DNA from: Alteromonas_F sp964429915
GTDB taxonomy: Bacteria > Pseudomonadota > Gammaproteobacteria > Enterobacterales > Alteromonadaceae
NCBI GenBank assembly: GCA_964429915.1
Contig: CAYSDZ010000046.1
Coordinates: 1 to 20,189 of the forward strand
Length of the DNA stretch: 20,189 bases
Direction: 5' to 3'
The notes under the pieces are model-generated. The model ran no database searches. It saw only the letters and a program-made list of their open reading frames with translations, and was not told the DNA's origin. Positions 1 through 8,223 of this stretch are shown here, in pieces. The first letter of the stretch is position 1. Every line of letters starts with the position of its first letter. A program made the position numbers and the translations under genes.

Positions 1-467
1 AAGCTTCTCCATGCTGAATACAGCGATAAAGACGTGTTAGGTGTAGTAAGACGAGCTTTAAGCCGATTTTTTTGTTCTTCGGTATTACGCAGATAGCAAG
101 GCAGGGGTGAAGTTTCAAAATAAATACAGTCGCTTTTATGTTCACTTTCTAGCAATACATTAAGTGGCGTAAGGCTAATTGTCGGCATATCGACTGGCAA
201 AACTAATAAAGGCTTTTCAGTAGCTAAAAGCCCTGCGTAAATACCGGACAAAGGGCCTTTGTTGGGGTATGGCTCTCGCACGTTTTCATAGTGTGTTTTT
301 ATGTGTGTGTTGACAAGAATGTGTTGAGCCCCTGCTTCATGTAGTAAACTCACCGCTTGTTCAAGCCAGCTTTTGCCTTGATACAGTAAAGAGGCTTTGT
401 CGCGTCCCATGCGTGTACTTTTTCCACCGGCTAATACCAACCCAGTAAACCCAGAGACTTGTCTCAT
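1..467 (-). CDS. mobA: Molybdenum cofactor guanylyltransferase MobA (3' end cut by window edge)
   Basis: MobA transfers GMP from GTP to molybdopterin, a step towards the bis-MGD cofactor used by nitrate reductase NasA encoded in the same cluster. I translated this frame by hand: it starts at the ATG at 465-467 and stays open to the window edge (155 codons visible of about 190-200 usual). The N-terminus carries the nucleotide-binding signature LAGGKSTRMGRDK (about residues 12-24). The later LPVDMP segment is the usual metal/GTP-site aspartate region. A good ribosome site, AAGGAGAG, lies about 8 bases before the ATG and overlaps the stop of the upstream TrpD2-like gene, so the two are probably coupled. 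Nothing looks broken; only the C-terminus is missing. Identification is by motif and fits the pathway context. Confidence 0.9.
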   Translation of the reverse strand, partial: MRQVSGFTGLVLAGGKSTRMGRDKASLLYQGKSWLEQAVSLLHEAGAQHILVNTHIKTHYENVREPYPNKGPLSGIYAGLLATEKPLLVLPVDMPTISLTPLNVLLESEHKSDCIYFETSPLPCYLRNTEEQKNRLKARLTTPNTSLSLYSAWRS

Positions 468-479
468 CACACTCTCTCC

Positions 480-1484
480 TTACACTAACTCCGGCCACTT
501 TTTAGTGCGAGTATCCCATAATTCTTGGGCTTGTTTCATCCCATCATCGAACGACAGAGAATGTCGGCAACACAACGCAACGGCTATGGTCCCAAGAACG
601 GCTTTTTCGCCATATTCACAGGGCTTGGCGCCAGTCCACACATCTTTTAAGCCATGTGTGCCCAATTTACGGGTTTGCAAAGCCCATTGCTCAAGAAGCA
701 CTGGACACTCTCGCTGCACAGCTTGATGGTTCTCAACGCTGTGCATTGTAAACGTTTTTTCCGGTGCCACTTCTACTTCACCGCTGTCTCCACGAATACA
801 AGCGACGAGGTTATCGCCTAACAGTTTGGCGACCTCAATGTGCGTGGTGTCGAGATCACGATGAAAAATACCGTGAATGCTACATTGCGCTTTTGCGGGA
901 TTCAGCATTTTAGACAATGAATGTAAACACGATCGCAAACCCAAAATATGGCGTGTTTTCAATAAACGAGTCATAGCAGGGTGGAAACGTTCAATGCTCA
1001 TATAGGTAAAACCAAACTTATCTAACTGCTGATTGGCATGTTCTGAGTTTTGTGCCATCGACCAACCTAAATCCCGAAAAACAGCATCTAAATAAAGCCG
1101 ATCGGTATCGGTTTCTTCCAAGCCATGAATAAACACTTTTTCGCCCGAACCGGCTAAAGCCATTGCTGCAAGTAAAAACCAAGGAAGGTGACGTCGTTTG
1201 CCAGCGTAGGCACCAAAGTCAAAGCTAATAGGCTGTTCAATAGAGAGAGAAACGGTATTTCTACACGCTTCTAATAATCCAGCGAGTTCAGTAACCGTTT
1301 CTTCGCGCATACGAAGCAACATCAGCACAGCACCCACTTGCTCAGGAAGTGCCTCGTCGTTAAGTAAACGAGTCATTAAATCTTTTGCTTGAATTTGACT
1401 CAAGGTTTTACCAGACTTTTGACCGCGACCAATTAACGCTACGTATTCTTTAATGCTTTGAAAAATCTCTGACTCATCTCTCAC
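480..1484 (-). CDS. TrpD2/YbiB-like glycosyltransferase family 3 protein
   Basis: This resembles anthranilate phosphoribosyltransferase but belongs to the YbiB/TrpD2 side of the family. Near the N-terminus is a helical region (DLMTRLLNDEALPEQVGAVL). It is followed by a GAYAGKRRHLPWFLLAAMAL block in place of the PRPP-binding GTGGD loop of true TrpD, then a LGLRSCLHSLSKMLNP block. E. coli YbiB is described as a nucleic-acid-binding protein rather than an enzyme of tryptophan synthesis; a role in nitrate assimilation is not known to me. The open frame extends to a TTG at 1544, but that codon has no ribosome site and lies inside an inverted repeat. I therefore prefer the GTG at 1482-1484, preceded by AAAGAG (334 aa). 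It sits between cobA and mobA, and its stop overlaps the mobA ribosome site. Family call fairly sure, function unknown. Confidence 0.75.
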   Translation of the reverse strand: MRDESEIFQSIKEYVALIGRGQKSGKTLSQIQAKDLMTRLLNDEALPEQVGAVLMLLRMREETVTELAGLLEACRNTVSLSIEQPISFDFGAYAGKRRHLPWFLLAAMALAGSGEKVFIHGLEETDTDRLYLDAVFRDLGWSMAQNSEHANQQLDKFGFTYMSIERFHPAMTRLLKTRHILGLRSCLHSLSKMLNPAKAQCSIHGIFHRDLDTTHIEVAKLLGDNLVACIRGDSGEVEVAPEKTFTMHSVENHQAVQRECPVLLEQWALQTRKLGTHGLKDVWTGAKPCEYGEKAVLGTIAVALCCRHSLSFDDGMKQAQELWDTRTKKWPELV

Positions 1485-1523
1485 ACTATATTCGCTCTTT
1501 AAGGTCCTATTTTTTGTACGGAT

Positions 1524-1708
1524 CAACCGCGTACTTTGACCCAATCAGTAGACATGCGGATTAGGTAAGCCTAGTGTTTAAAATAAAGCGTCAAAAAACA
1601 GGACGTTTTTTGCCGAGCGCCATAGGGATATGCTTGCAGCGTCTTTATTTTAAACACTAGGCTTACCTAATCAAGCTCGCGCCAATTTTGAGTCAAAGTA
1701 TGCGGTTG
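1524..1708. repeat. Nested inverted repeat between cobA and the TrpD2-like gene
   Basis: Two perfect 30-base arms (1559-1588 and 1643-1672) face each other around a 54-base centre. Outside them is a second pair of 19-base arms (1524-1542 and 1690-1708) with two mismatches, both starting CAACCGC when read inward. The 16-17 bases separating inner and outer arms do not match. The centre holds its own perfect hairpin, CAAAAAAC-AGGAC-GTTTTTTG, at 1592-1612. No transposase is encoded and I see no convincing target-site duplication. The structure resembles a miniature inverted-repeat element or an intergenic palindromic repeat. It would fold strongly in RNA and could slow, terminate or protect the transcript between cobA and the downstream genes. 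No U-rich tract follows either arm, so it is not a standard intrinsic terminator. Confidence 0.85.
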
Positions 1709-1752
1709 CTCTGATTTTTAGTATATTCGAAATGTAAGTGAATAAGAAATAA

Positions 1753-2613
1753 CTAAGCGGTTTGATACAATAATGACAAATCAACAGCTTGCTGATGATT
1801 AACCACTTCGCCGACAATGATCAAGGCAGGGCCTTCGAAATGGCGTAAGGCTTTCTGTGCGTTTAAGGTTGATAACGTAGAACAGACCACTTGTTGCTTG
1901 GCTGTCGTACCTTGATCAACAACCGCTATTGGCATGTTGTCGCGCATTCCGTTTTCGATAAGTGCTTGCTGAATTTGTGAAACGCGGTTTAATCCCATAT
2001 AGAAAACTAAGGTACTGGGATCGTTAGCTAAATGGGCCCAGTCTGCCCCCATACTGCCATCTTTAAGGTGAGCCGTAACAAATTTCACAGACTGTGAGCA
2101 CTCTCTGTGAGTAAGGGGAATACCTGAATATGCTGCAATACCTGACGCGGCAGTGACACCGGGAATAACTGCAAAGGGCACATTGAACTGAGTGAGGGTA
2201 TCGGTTTCTTCTGCAAGCCGACCAAAGATACTGGGATCGCCGCCCTTTAGTCTGACAACCGTTAAGCCAGCCTGTGCTTTTTCGACCATCAACATATTGA
2301 TATCGGATTGCTTCATGCTGTGCTTGCCGCACTTTTTACCTACAAACAAGCGCTCTGCATGGGCAGGGAAAAGTGGATAAAGTGCTTCACCAACTAGCCA
2401 ATCTATCAAGATAACGTCGGCTTGCTGGATCAGTCTGTGGGCTTTTACAGTGAGAAGTTCAGGATCGCCAGGACCAGCACCAATTAAGTACACGTTCCCT
2501 TTCTTTGAGTGAGGCTTACTAACGGGCTGTTCGCCTGTAACGTCATTGTGTTGTTTAGCAGGGTTTCCTGAAAACACATCAAACATTTTTCTAAAACTTA
2601 ATGCGAATGCCAT
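1753..2613 (-). CDS. cobA: Uroporphyrinogen-III C-methyltransferase (SUMT)
   Basis: This enzyme adds two methyl groups from S-adenosylmethionine to uroporphyrinogen III, giving precorrin-2, the precursor of the sirohaem in NirB. The 286-residue protein has the SUMT signatures in order: VYLIGAGPGDPELLTVKA (about 41-58), VVRLKGGDPSIFGR (about 119-132) and PGVTAASGIAAYSGIPLTHR (about 151-170). The first 40 residues are a less conserved extension. There is no CysG-type dehydrogenase/ferrochelatase domain, so the final two sirohaem steps must be encoded elsewhere. The ATG shares one base with the nasA stop (TAATG) and is preceded by AGGTGAG, supporting this start over an internal Met at residue 10. 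The gene belongs to the nitrate/nitrite reductase operon. The symbol nasF is used for equivalent genes in some genomes. Confidence 0.93.
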   Translation of the reverse strand: MAFALSFRKMFDVFSGNPAKQHNDVTGEQPVSKPHSKKGNVYLIGAGPGDPELLTVKAHRLIQQADVILIDWLVGEALYPLFPAHAERLFVGKKCGKHSMKQSDINMLMVEKAQAGLTVVRLKGGDPSIFGRLAEETDTLTQFNVPFAVIPGVTAASGIAAYSGIPLTHRECSQSVKFVTAHLKDGSMGADWAHLANDPSTLVFYMGLNRVSQIQQALIENGMRDNMPIAVVDQGTTAKQQVVCSTLSTLNAQKALRHFEGPALIIVGEVVNHQQAVDLSLLYQTA

Positions 2614-5315
2614 TAACTCACCTGCCTGATTGGGATAACACTTTCATCGATCATTTGCTGTAACTCGCTTTTACATGAGCCACAATTTGTTCCGCATTTA
2701 AGCGAATTCCCTAACTCACCCACGGATGTGGCACCGAGTTCAATCGCTTCTTCGATCTCTTTTTCATGTACTTTAAAACAGCTACAAACCAGTTTCCCTT
2801 TCAAAAACGCTTCGTCGGGTTTGGCTTGTAACAAACTATTAATTATTTGAAGGTTGAGTTTACCACCAAAGGAAGCCTCTACCCAGCCTACCGGCAGGCT
2901 AAGTTGGTCTTTTCTGTTAGAAAAAGAAAAACTAATAAAGACTAATTCCTTATTAAGCATAAGCATGGAGACTTGTGTACCGCCCTGAGAGGCACTTATC
3001 CATTCACCTACCAGATTGTTAGATTGCGCTACGATATTCTGCGACCAATTGTGCAATGAAAAAGAATCAACCTCCATTCCGATTTCATAGTGTTCACTTT
3101 GGTTGCGCTTCGCTTTTACCCAAAAGTCTTCATCTACCCCTAAATCTGTTTGCGAAAACACAGACACATACTGTTTAAACGTTTGCTTGTAGAGTGAAAC
3201 AGGCACTTGCTTACTTTCTGGCTGACCAGAAATAGGGTCAACCACTGAACTATACAAAGCACTCACAGCTGCACTAGAAGAAACTTGTTGGTTGAAATGA
3301 ATCGGCATAAAGCAATTGTCTTTACGCACACTATCACTTAGCTGTGCGTAGGCTTTCGCTTCTCCAAATTCACTGGTCGCAACTACCACATCGCCCTCAT
3401 CTATTTGATGTTGTAAAGCTACTTCAGGGTGAAGGACCACAGTGGAAAAAGGCGTGTGTTGACTTAATTGTGATGCTCTGCCGGTACGCGTCATCGTATG
3501 CCATTGGTCACGCATTCGACCCGAATTCATAACCAAAGGGTAGGTCTCACAAGGAGGTAGCTTAGGTAATGTTGGCGTAATTGAAATGAATTGTGCTTTG
3601 CCGCTGGCTGTGCTGAATTGCTTGTTGGCAAAAGGTTTGACTGATTCGCCTGAGGCATTAAAAGGCCATTGAACGGGTTGCATTTGGTTGTAAGCGCGTT
3701 CACCTAGACCAACTAGCGGAGCAAGATTAAGTTGCATAGCAGACGCATTCACTTGCGCTGTCATTCTTGCCCATTCGTCAAAAACATCGCTCTGATGTGC
3801 AAAGTCAAAACCATCGAAACCCATTTTTTTGGCAACATCGCACATAATTTGCCAATCGTGACGTGCCTCACCGTAAGGTTGCATAATCGCTCGCTGACGA
3901 GAGATTCTACGTTCAGAGTTGGTAACTGTTCCGTCTTTTTCCGCCCACCCTGTCGCAGGTAGCACGATATCGGCGTATTCAATCGTATCGTTCTTGTCGA
4001 CGCAATCAGACACAATCACGCATTCGCAGTGTTCAAGCGCTTGCTCGATGCGCTTTCTATTGGGTAAACTAACCACTGGATTCGTTGCCATGACCCACAC
4101 CGCTTTTATTTTTCCACTGGCAATGTCGTCAAACATATCAACCGCTTTTGCGCCTTGTTGAGTACAAATCGTCGGTGATTGCCAAAATGCCTGCACTTTT
4201 TCTCGGTGTTCTGAATTTTCTATGTCCAAATGTGCTGCTAATTGGTTCGCAAGCCCGCCAACTTCACGCCCCCCCATTGCATTGGGCTGACCAGTAATAG
4301 AAAAAGGTCCGGAGCCGGGTTTTAAAAGCGCACCGGTCGCCAAGTGGCAGTTAATAATGCTGTTGCATTTATCTACGCCAGAGCTTGACTGGTTAATTCC
4401 CATTGAATAAAACGTAATGGCTTGTTGGGTTTGGCAAAACCACTGATAAAACTGAGTTAACTGAGCTTCTGACACATCACAAAACTTAGCGGTATGCGAT
4501 ACGCTCCATTTTTTTGCTTCTGATAATGCGGTCTCAAACCCTTCGGTATGTCGCAAAACAAAGTCCGTATCAAGTGCATCGTTACACGCAATGAAATTCA
4601 ATAGACCATTAAAAATCGCACTATCGCTGCCGGGGGCAAGTTGTAAGTGCAAATCAGCAATCGATACAGACGCGGTTTTTCGAGGGTCGATCACCACTAT
4701 TTTTAAATCGGGGCGCTGCTTTTTGATCCTCTCAACACGTTGAAACAACACTGGGTGAGTCCAAGCTGCGTTAGAGCCCACCAAAATCAATAAATTAGTT
4801 TTTTCTAAATCACTGTAATCACACGGGACGACGTCTTCACCAAAAGCCCGTTTGTAGCCTGCCACAGCTGATGACATACACAAGCGAGAATTGGTATCGA
4901 TGTTTGCGCTGCCAATGTAGCCTTTCATCAACTTATTGGCGACATAGTAATCTTCGGTGAGCAGTTGCCCTGACACATAAAATGCGACTGCGTCAGGACC
5001 GTGTTCTTTTATAATAGAGCTAAGTTTATCAGCCACAGCCGATGAAGCTTGTGACCAACTAACCTCTTGCCCTTTAATCAAGGGAGAGGTCAGCCGGCCA
5101 GTTTCTTGGTCGCTCGTTCTCAATGTGTCCAACAGATGTGTGCCTTTTACACACAAACGACCGAAATTAGCGGGATGCTCTCGGGTTCCTTCTAACGATT
5201 CGGGAAAACCATCCTGATTAACCGAGACATCCACACCGCACCCTACGCCACAGTATGCACAAGTTGTAGAAACCAGCGACTGGGCTTTGAGTGTGTCGAG
5301 CATTAAATCTTTCAC
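2613..5315 (-). CDS. nasA: Assimilatory nitrate reductase catalytic subunit
   Basis: This cytoplasmic molybdoenzyme reduces nitrate to nitrite. It is a full-length 900-residue protein. The N-terminal 4Fe-4S site is C19-x2-C22-x3-C26 plus C55 (RLCVKG), followed by the Mo-bis-MGD domains of the NapA/NasA family. A C-terminal BFD-like 2Fe-2S domain carries C844-x-C846 and C878-x2-C881; it is typical of assimilatory enzymes that receive electrons without a separate cytochrome. The annotated GTG start overlaps the nirD stop (GTGA). An ATG four codons later (5301-5303), preceded by GGTGAAAG, is an alternative giving 896 residues. There is no twin-arginine signal, consistent with a cytoplasmic location. 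Its product nitrite is used by NirBD, encoded just upstream. Confidence 0.96.
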   Translation of the reverse strand: MKDLMLDTLKAQSLVSTTCAYCGVGCGVDVSVNQDGFPESLEGTREHPANFGRLCVKGTHLLDTLRTSDQETGRLTSPLIKGQEVSWSQASSAVADKLSSIIKEHGPDAVAFYVSGQLLTEDYYVANKLMKGYIGSANIDTNSRLCMSSAVAGYKRAFGEDVVPCDYSDLEKTNLLILVGSNAAWTHPVLFQRVERIKKQRPDLKIVVIDPRKTASVSIADLHLQLAPGSDSAIFNGLLNFIACNDALDTDFVLRHTEGFETALSEAKKWSVSHTAKFCDVSEAQLTQFYQWFCQTQQAITFYSMGINQSSSGVDKCNSIINCHLATGALLKPGSGPFSITGQPNAMGGREVGGLANQLAAHLDIENSEHREKVQAFWQSPTICTQQGAKAVDMFDDIASGKIKAVWVMATNPVVSLPNRKRIEQALEHCECVIVSDCVDKNDTIEYADIVLPATGWAEKDGTVTNSERRISRQRAIMQPYGEARHDWQIMCDVAKKMGFDGFDFAHQSDVFDEWARMTAQVNASAMQLNLAPLVGLGERAYNQMQPVQWPFNASGESVKPFANKQFSTASGKAQFISITPTLPKLPPCETYPLVMNSGRMRDQWHTMTRTGRASQLSQHTPFSTVVLHPEVALQHQIDEGDVVVATSEFGEAKAYAQLSDSVRKDNCFMPIHFNQQVSSSAAVSALYSSVVDPISGQPESKQVPVSLYKQTFKQYVSVFSQTDLGVDEDFWVKAKRNQSEHYEIGMEVDSFSLHNWSQNIVAQSNNLVGEWISASQGGTQVSMLMLNKELVFISFSFSNRKDQLSLPVGWVEASFGGKLNLQIINSLLQAKPDEAFLKGKLVCSCFKVHEKEIEEAIELGATSVGELGNSLKCGTNCGSCKSELQQMIDESVIPIRQVS

Positions 5316-5665
5316 CAGCTCATCTCTACGCTTTGGCCATTCAAACGAACGGGATAGGCAGTAACTGATACGCTGTCATCTTCCAAACACTCACCATTTT
5401 TAAGATCGAAGTGTTGTTTATACAATGGCGACGCCACAACATAACGCCCACCTAACGAACCTAAAATACCTCGGTAAAGCACATTTGCTTTACCAAACGG
5501 ACAGTAGTTATCTACAGCAAAAAGCTTATCTTCGCCCAACCAAAACAGCGCGACTTGCTTTTCATCTTTGGTGTCTTCGTTAATTAATACACAAACACCT
5601 GAATCTTCAATTAAATCGTCGAGTTTACACACTGTTTTCCATTGGGTTGCTACTGCTACGCTCAT
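5312..5665 (-). CDS. nirD: Nitrite reductase (NADH) small subunit
   Basis: This is the small partner of NirB in the cytoplasmic NADH-dependent nitrite reductase. The 117-residue protein has the Rieske-like fold signature of NirD, with a GILGSLGGRYVVASPLYKQH stretch and then FDLKNGECLEDD. The usual Rieske cluster ligands (two Cys-x-His pairs) are absent: the first position reads NYCPFGKAN and the second ASPLYKQH. That is normal for NirD and means it probably does not bind a cluster. The ATG overlaps the nirB stop by four bases (ATGA), with AAGGAAG as ribosome site. The end overlaps the nasA GTG by four bases. Confidence 0.94.
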   Translation of the reverse strand: MSVAVATQWKTVCKLDDLIEDSGVCVLINEDTKDEKQVALFWLGEDKLFAVDNYCPFGKANVLYRGILGSLGGRYVVASPLYKQHFDLKNGECLEDDSVSVTAYPVRLNGQSVEMSW

Positions 5666-8211
5666 TGGACTTCCTTTATTTTAATTCTATCTAGTTTTTC
5701 TAACTCAGTGGCGGGTCGAATTTGACCGCGCTCGTCGACAAATTGGATGTTAGTGTCGGTTTTATCTGAATTAACGAACTGGCGGAAACGCTTTAATGCT
5801 TGAGGATCTTCAATCGTCGTTTTCCACTCACATTGATAGGTATCTACAACCGCTTGCATTTGCGCTTCGAGCTCATCACAAAGGCCAAGTGAATCGTTTA
5901 TTACCACCTCTTTCAGGTAGTCTAAACCCCCTTCTAGATTCTCCATCCACACAGAAGTACGCTGTAAACGATCAGCTGTTTTTACATAGAACATCAACAC
6001 GCGGTCGATATATTTCACCAAGGTTTCGTCGTCTAATTCAGTGGCAAACAAATCTGCATGACGAGGCTTCATTCCGCCATTACCGCACACGTAAAGATTC
6101 CACCCTCCGTCTACTGCAATAACACCGATATCTTTACCCTGTGCTTCCGCGCATTCTCTGGTACAGCCTGAGACTGCAAATTTAATTTTGTGAGGTGAAC
6201 GAAGCCCTTTGTAACGATTTTCCAAATCGATTGCCATACCAACGCTATCTTGAACACCATAGCGACACCACGTGCTGCCTACGCAAGATTTAACGGTACG
6301 TAGAGACTTACCGTAGGCATGCCCTGTTTCCAGTCCGGCAGCAATTAGCTCGCTCCAAATTGCAGGTAATTGCTCTACCCTAGCGCCAAACAAATCGATG
6401 CGCTGACCGCCCGTAATTTTGGTGTAAAGATTGTATTTTTTACCCACTTCACCAATAGCAATCAGTTGGTCTGGAGTAATTTCCCCACCAGGCACACGTG
6501 GAACGACTGAGTATGTGCCGTCCTTTTGCATGTTTGCCAAATACGTGTCGTTAGTATCTTGTAATGGAATGTGTGCTGATTGCAGAACGTAGTCATTCCA
6601 TACTGAAGCCAAAATAGAACCCACGGCTGGTTTACAGATATCACATCCTAGGTCGCCCTTACCATGGCTAGCCAGTAAATCATCAAATGTTTTGATTTCG
6701 TTCACTTTGATGATGTCGAACAGCTCTTGACGGCTGTAAGCAAAATGCTCACAAATATCTTTGCTGACTTCTACACCACGGCTTTCCAAATCGTTATCGA
6801 CTACCGATTTAAGCAAAGCCGCACAACCTCCGCAGCCCGTTGCTGCTTTAGTGCAAGACTTCACGTCTCCCACACTGCACGCACCTTCGTCGATAGAACT
6901 GATGATATCGCCTTTGGTTACATTGTGGCATGAGCAGATAACCGCCGTATCGGGCAGTGCATCAGCACCTAAACCTGGCTTGCCTTCTGCAAGTGGCAAA
7001 ATAAGGGCCTCAGGCGAATCGTCAAGCGCGATTTTATTAAGCATATACTGAAGTAGCGTATCGTACTCTGAGGTATCGCCAACCAAAACCGCACCTAACA
7101 AGGTGGTTTTGTCTTCTGAGATAACTATTTTCTTATAAACACCTTCGGGTTGATTCTCGTAGATATAACTCAGAGCACCTTCTGTTCTGCCGTGAGCATC
7201 ACCGATACTGCCTACTTCCACACCAAGCAATTTAAGCTTAGTACTCATGTCTGCACCGGCAAATTCAGCGTTTTCAATATCGGTTTGTAAAATATGACGC
7301 GCAGCAACTTTTGCCATTGAATAACCTGGCGCAACCAAGCCATAGCAAAAATTGTCTAGTGACGCACACTCACCTATGGCGTAGATGTCGGGAGCAGACG
7401 TCTTACATGAAGTGTCTATAGCGATACCGCCGCGTTGCCCCACAGTCATTTCGGCATCTTTTGCAAGTTGATCGTAAGGACGAATACCTGCCGAGAATAA
7501 AATCATATCGGTTTCTAAAAACCGCCCATCTGCAAAATTCATTCGATATCGGCACGTTTCACCTGCCTCAATCACTTGAGTCGCACAACCTGTGTGCACC
7601 GTTACGCCAAGTTCTTCAATTTTAGTTCGAAGCACCCGACCACCGGCCTCGTCAAGCTGCACGCCCATTAACTGAGGTGCAAATTCGACAACGTGCGTTT
7701 GTAAACCTAAGTTTTGAAGTGCATTCGCTGCTTCCAAACCTAATAGGCCTCCACCTACCACTACCCCTACCTTACTTTGGGCAGCAGACGCTTGAATATC
7801 CACTAAATCTTCAAGCGTTCGATAAACCAAACAGTGAGGTTGTTCGCGCCCAGGAATGGGCGGAACAAAAGGATAAGAACCGGTAGCCAGTACTAGCTGG
7901 TCATAAGAAATAACCGCGCCAGAATCCGTTGTTACCGATTTTGCTTCTGCGTCAATTGCAGTGGCAAAAGTACTGGTGAGCACTTCAACATTCCATTGAT
8001 TGTATTGCTCTAATGTAGTCATTGCCAAATCTTCAGCTGTTTTTCCGCCAAAAAACTCAGACAAATGTACACGATCGTAAGCGAGGCTGGCTTCTCCACA
8101 AATTACGGTGATGCGAGATGCATCAGATTCACGAAGTTTTACCACTTCCTCAACAAAATGGTTACCCACCATTCCGTTTCCAATTACAACAATGTGTTGT
8201 GAAATGCTCAT
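5662..8211 (-). CDS. nirB: Nitrite reductase (NADH) large subunit
   Basis: NirB reduces nitrite to ammonium with six electrons from NADH in the cytoplasm. Its 849 residues show the full domain order. The FAD-binding site is GNGMVG (11-16) and the NAD-binding site GGGLLGLEA (about 153-161). A BFD-like 2Fe-2S domain has C426-x-C428 and C460-x2-C463, followed by an extra CDIC at 523-526. Next come a ferredoxin-like half domain and the sirohaem/4Fe-4S site, C643-x5-C649 and C683-x3-C687. All key cysteines are present. The start has AAGGAG eight bases upstream, which includes the last bases of the porin stop codon. The gene is preceded by the porin and followed by nirD with an ATGA overlap. Sirohaem supply is served by cobA in the same operon. 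Confidence 0.97.
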   Translation of the reverse strand: MSISQHIVVIGNGMVGNHFVEEVVKLRESDASRITVICGEASLAYDRVHLSEFFGGKTAEDLAMTTLEQYNQWNVEVLTSTFATAIDAEAKSVTTDSGAVISYDQLVLATGSYPFVPPIPGREQPHCLVYRTLEDLVDIQASAAQSKVGVVVGGGLLGLEAANALQNLGLQTHVVEFAPQLMGVQLDEAGGRVLRTKIEELGVTVHTGCATQVIEAGETCRYRMNFADGRFLETDMILFSAGIRPYDQLAKDAEMTVGQRGGIAIDTSCKTSAPDIYAIGECASLDNFCYGLVAPGYSMAKVAARHILQTDIENAEFAGADMSTKLKLLGVEVGSIGDAHGRTEGALSYIYENQPEGVYKKIVISEDKTTLLGAVLVGDTSEYDTLLQYMLNKIALDDSPEALILPLAEGKPGLGADALPDTAVICSCHNVTKGDIISSIDEGACSVGDVKSCTKAATGCGGCAALLKSVVDNDLESRGVEVSKDICEHFAYSRQELFDIIKVNEIKTFDDLLASHGKGDLGCDICKPAVGSILASVWNDYVLQSAHIPLQDTNDTYLANMQKDGTYSVVPRVPGGEITPDQLIAIGEVGKKYNLYTKITGGQRIDLFGARVEQLPAIWSELIAAGLETGHAYGKSLRTVKSCVGSTWCRYGVQDSVGMAIDLENRYKGLRSPHKIKFAVSGCTRECAEAQGKDIGVIAVDGGWNLYVCGNGGMKPRHADLFATELDDETLVKYIDRVLMFYVKTADRLQRTSVWMENLEGGLDYLKEVVINDSLGLCDELEAQMQAVVDTYQCEWKTTIEDPQALKRFRQFVNSDKTDTNIQFVDERGQIRPATELEKLDRIKIKEVQ

Positions 8212-8223
8212 ATATAGCGCTCC

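Noticed and set aside
1485..1544. Extension of the TrpD2-like gene to a TTG at 1544
   Set aside because: The TTG has no ribosome site and its first codons derive from the outer arm of the inverted repeat; the GTG at 1484 is better placed.
1524..1708. Inverted repeat as a standard intrinsic terminator for cobA
   Set aside because: The arms are very long but no U-rich tract follows the structure on either strand, so I call it a repeat and leave a termination role open.
2063..2332. 89-codon frame inside cobA, and similar antisense or shifted frames in the other large genes
   Set aside because: They overlap well-supported genes, carry no motifs and have no ribosome sites; they are reading-frame shadows.
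5312..5665. nirD as a broken Rieske protein
   Set aside because: Missing Rieske ligands are normal for the NirD family, and the rest of the fold signature is intact.
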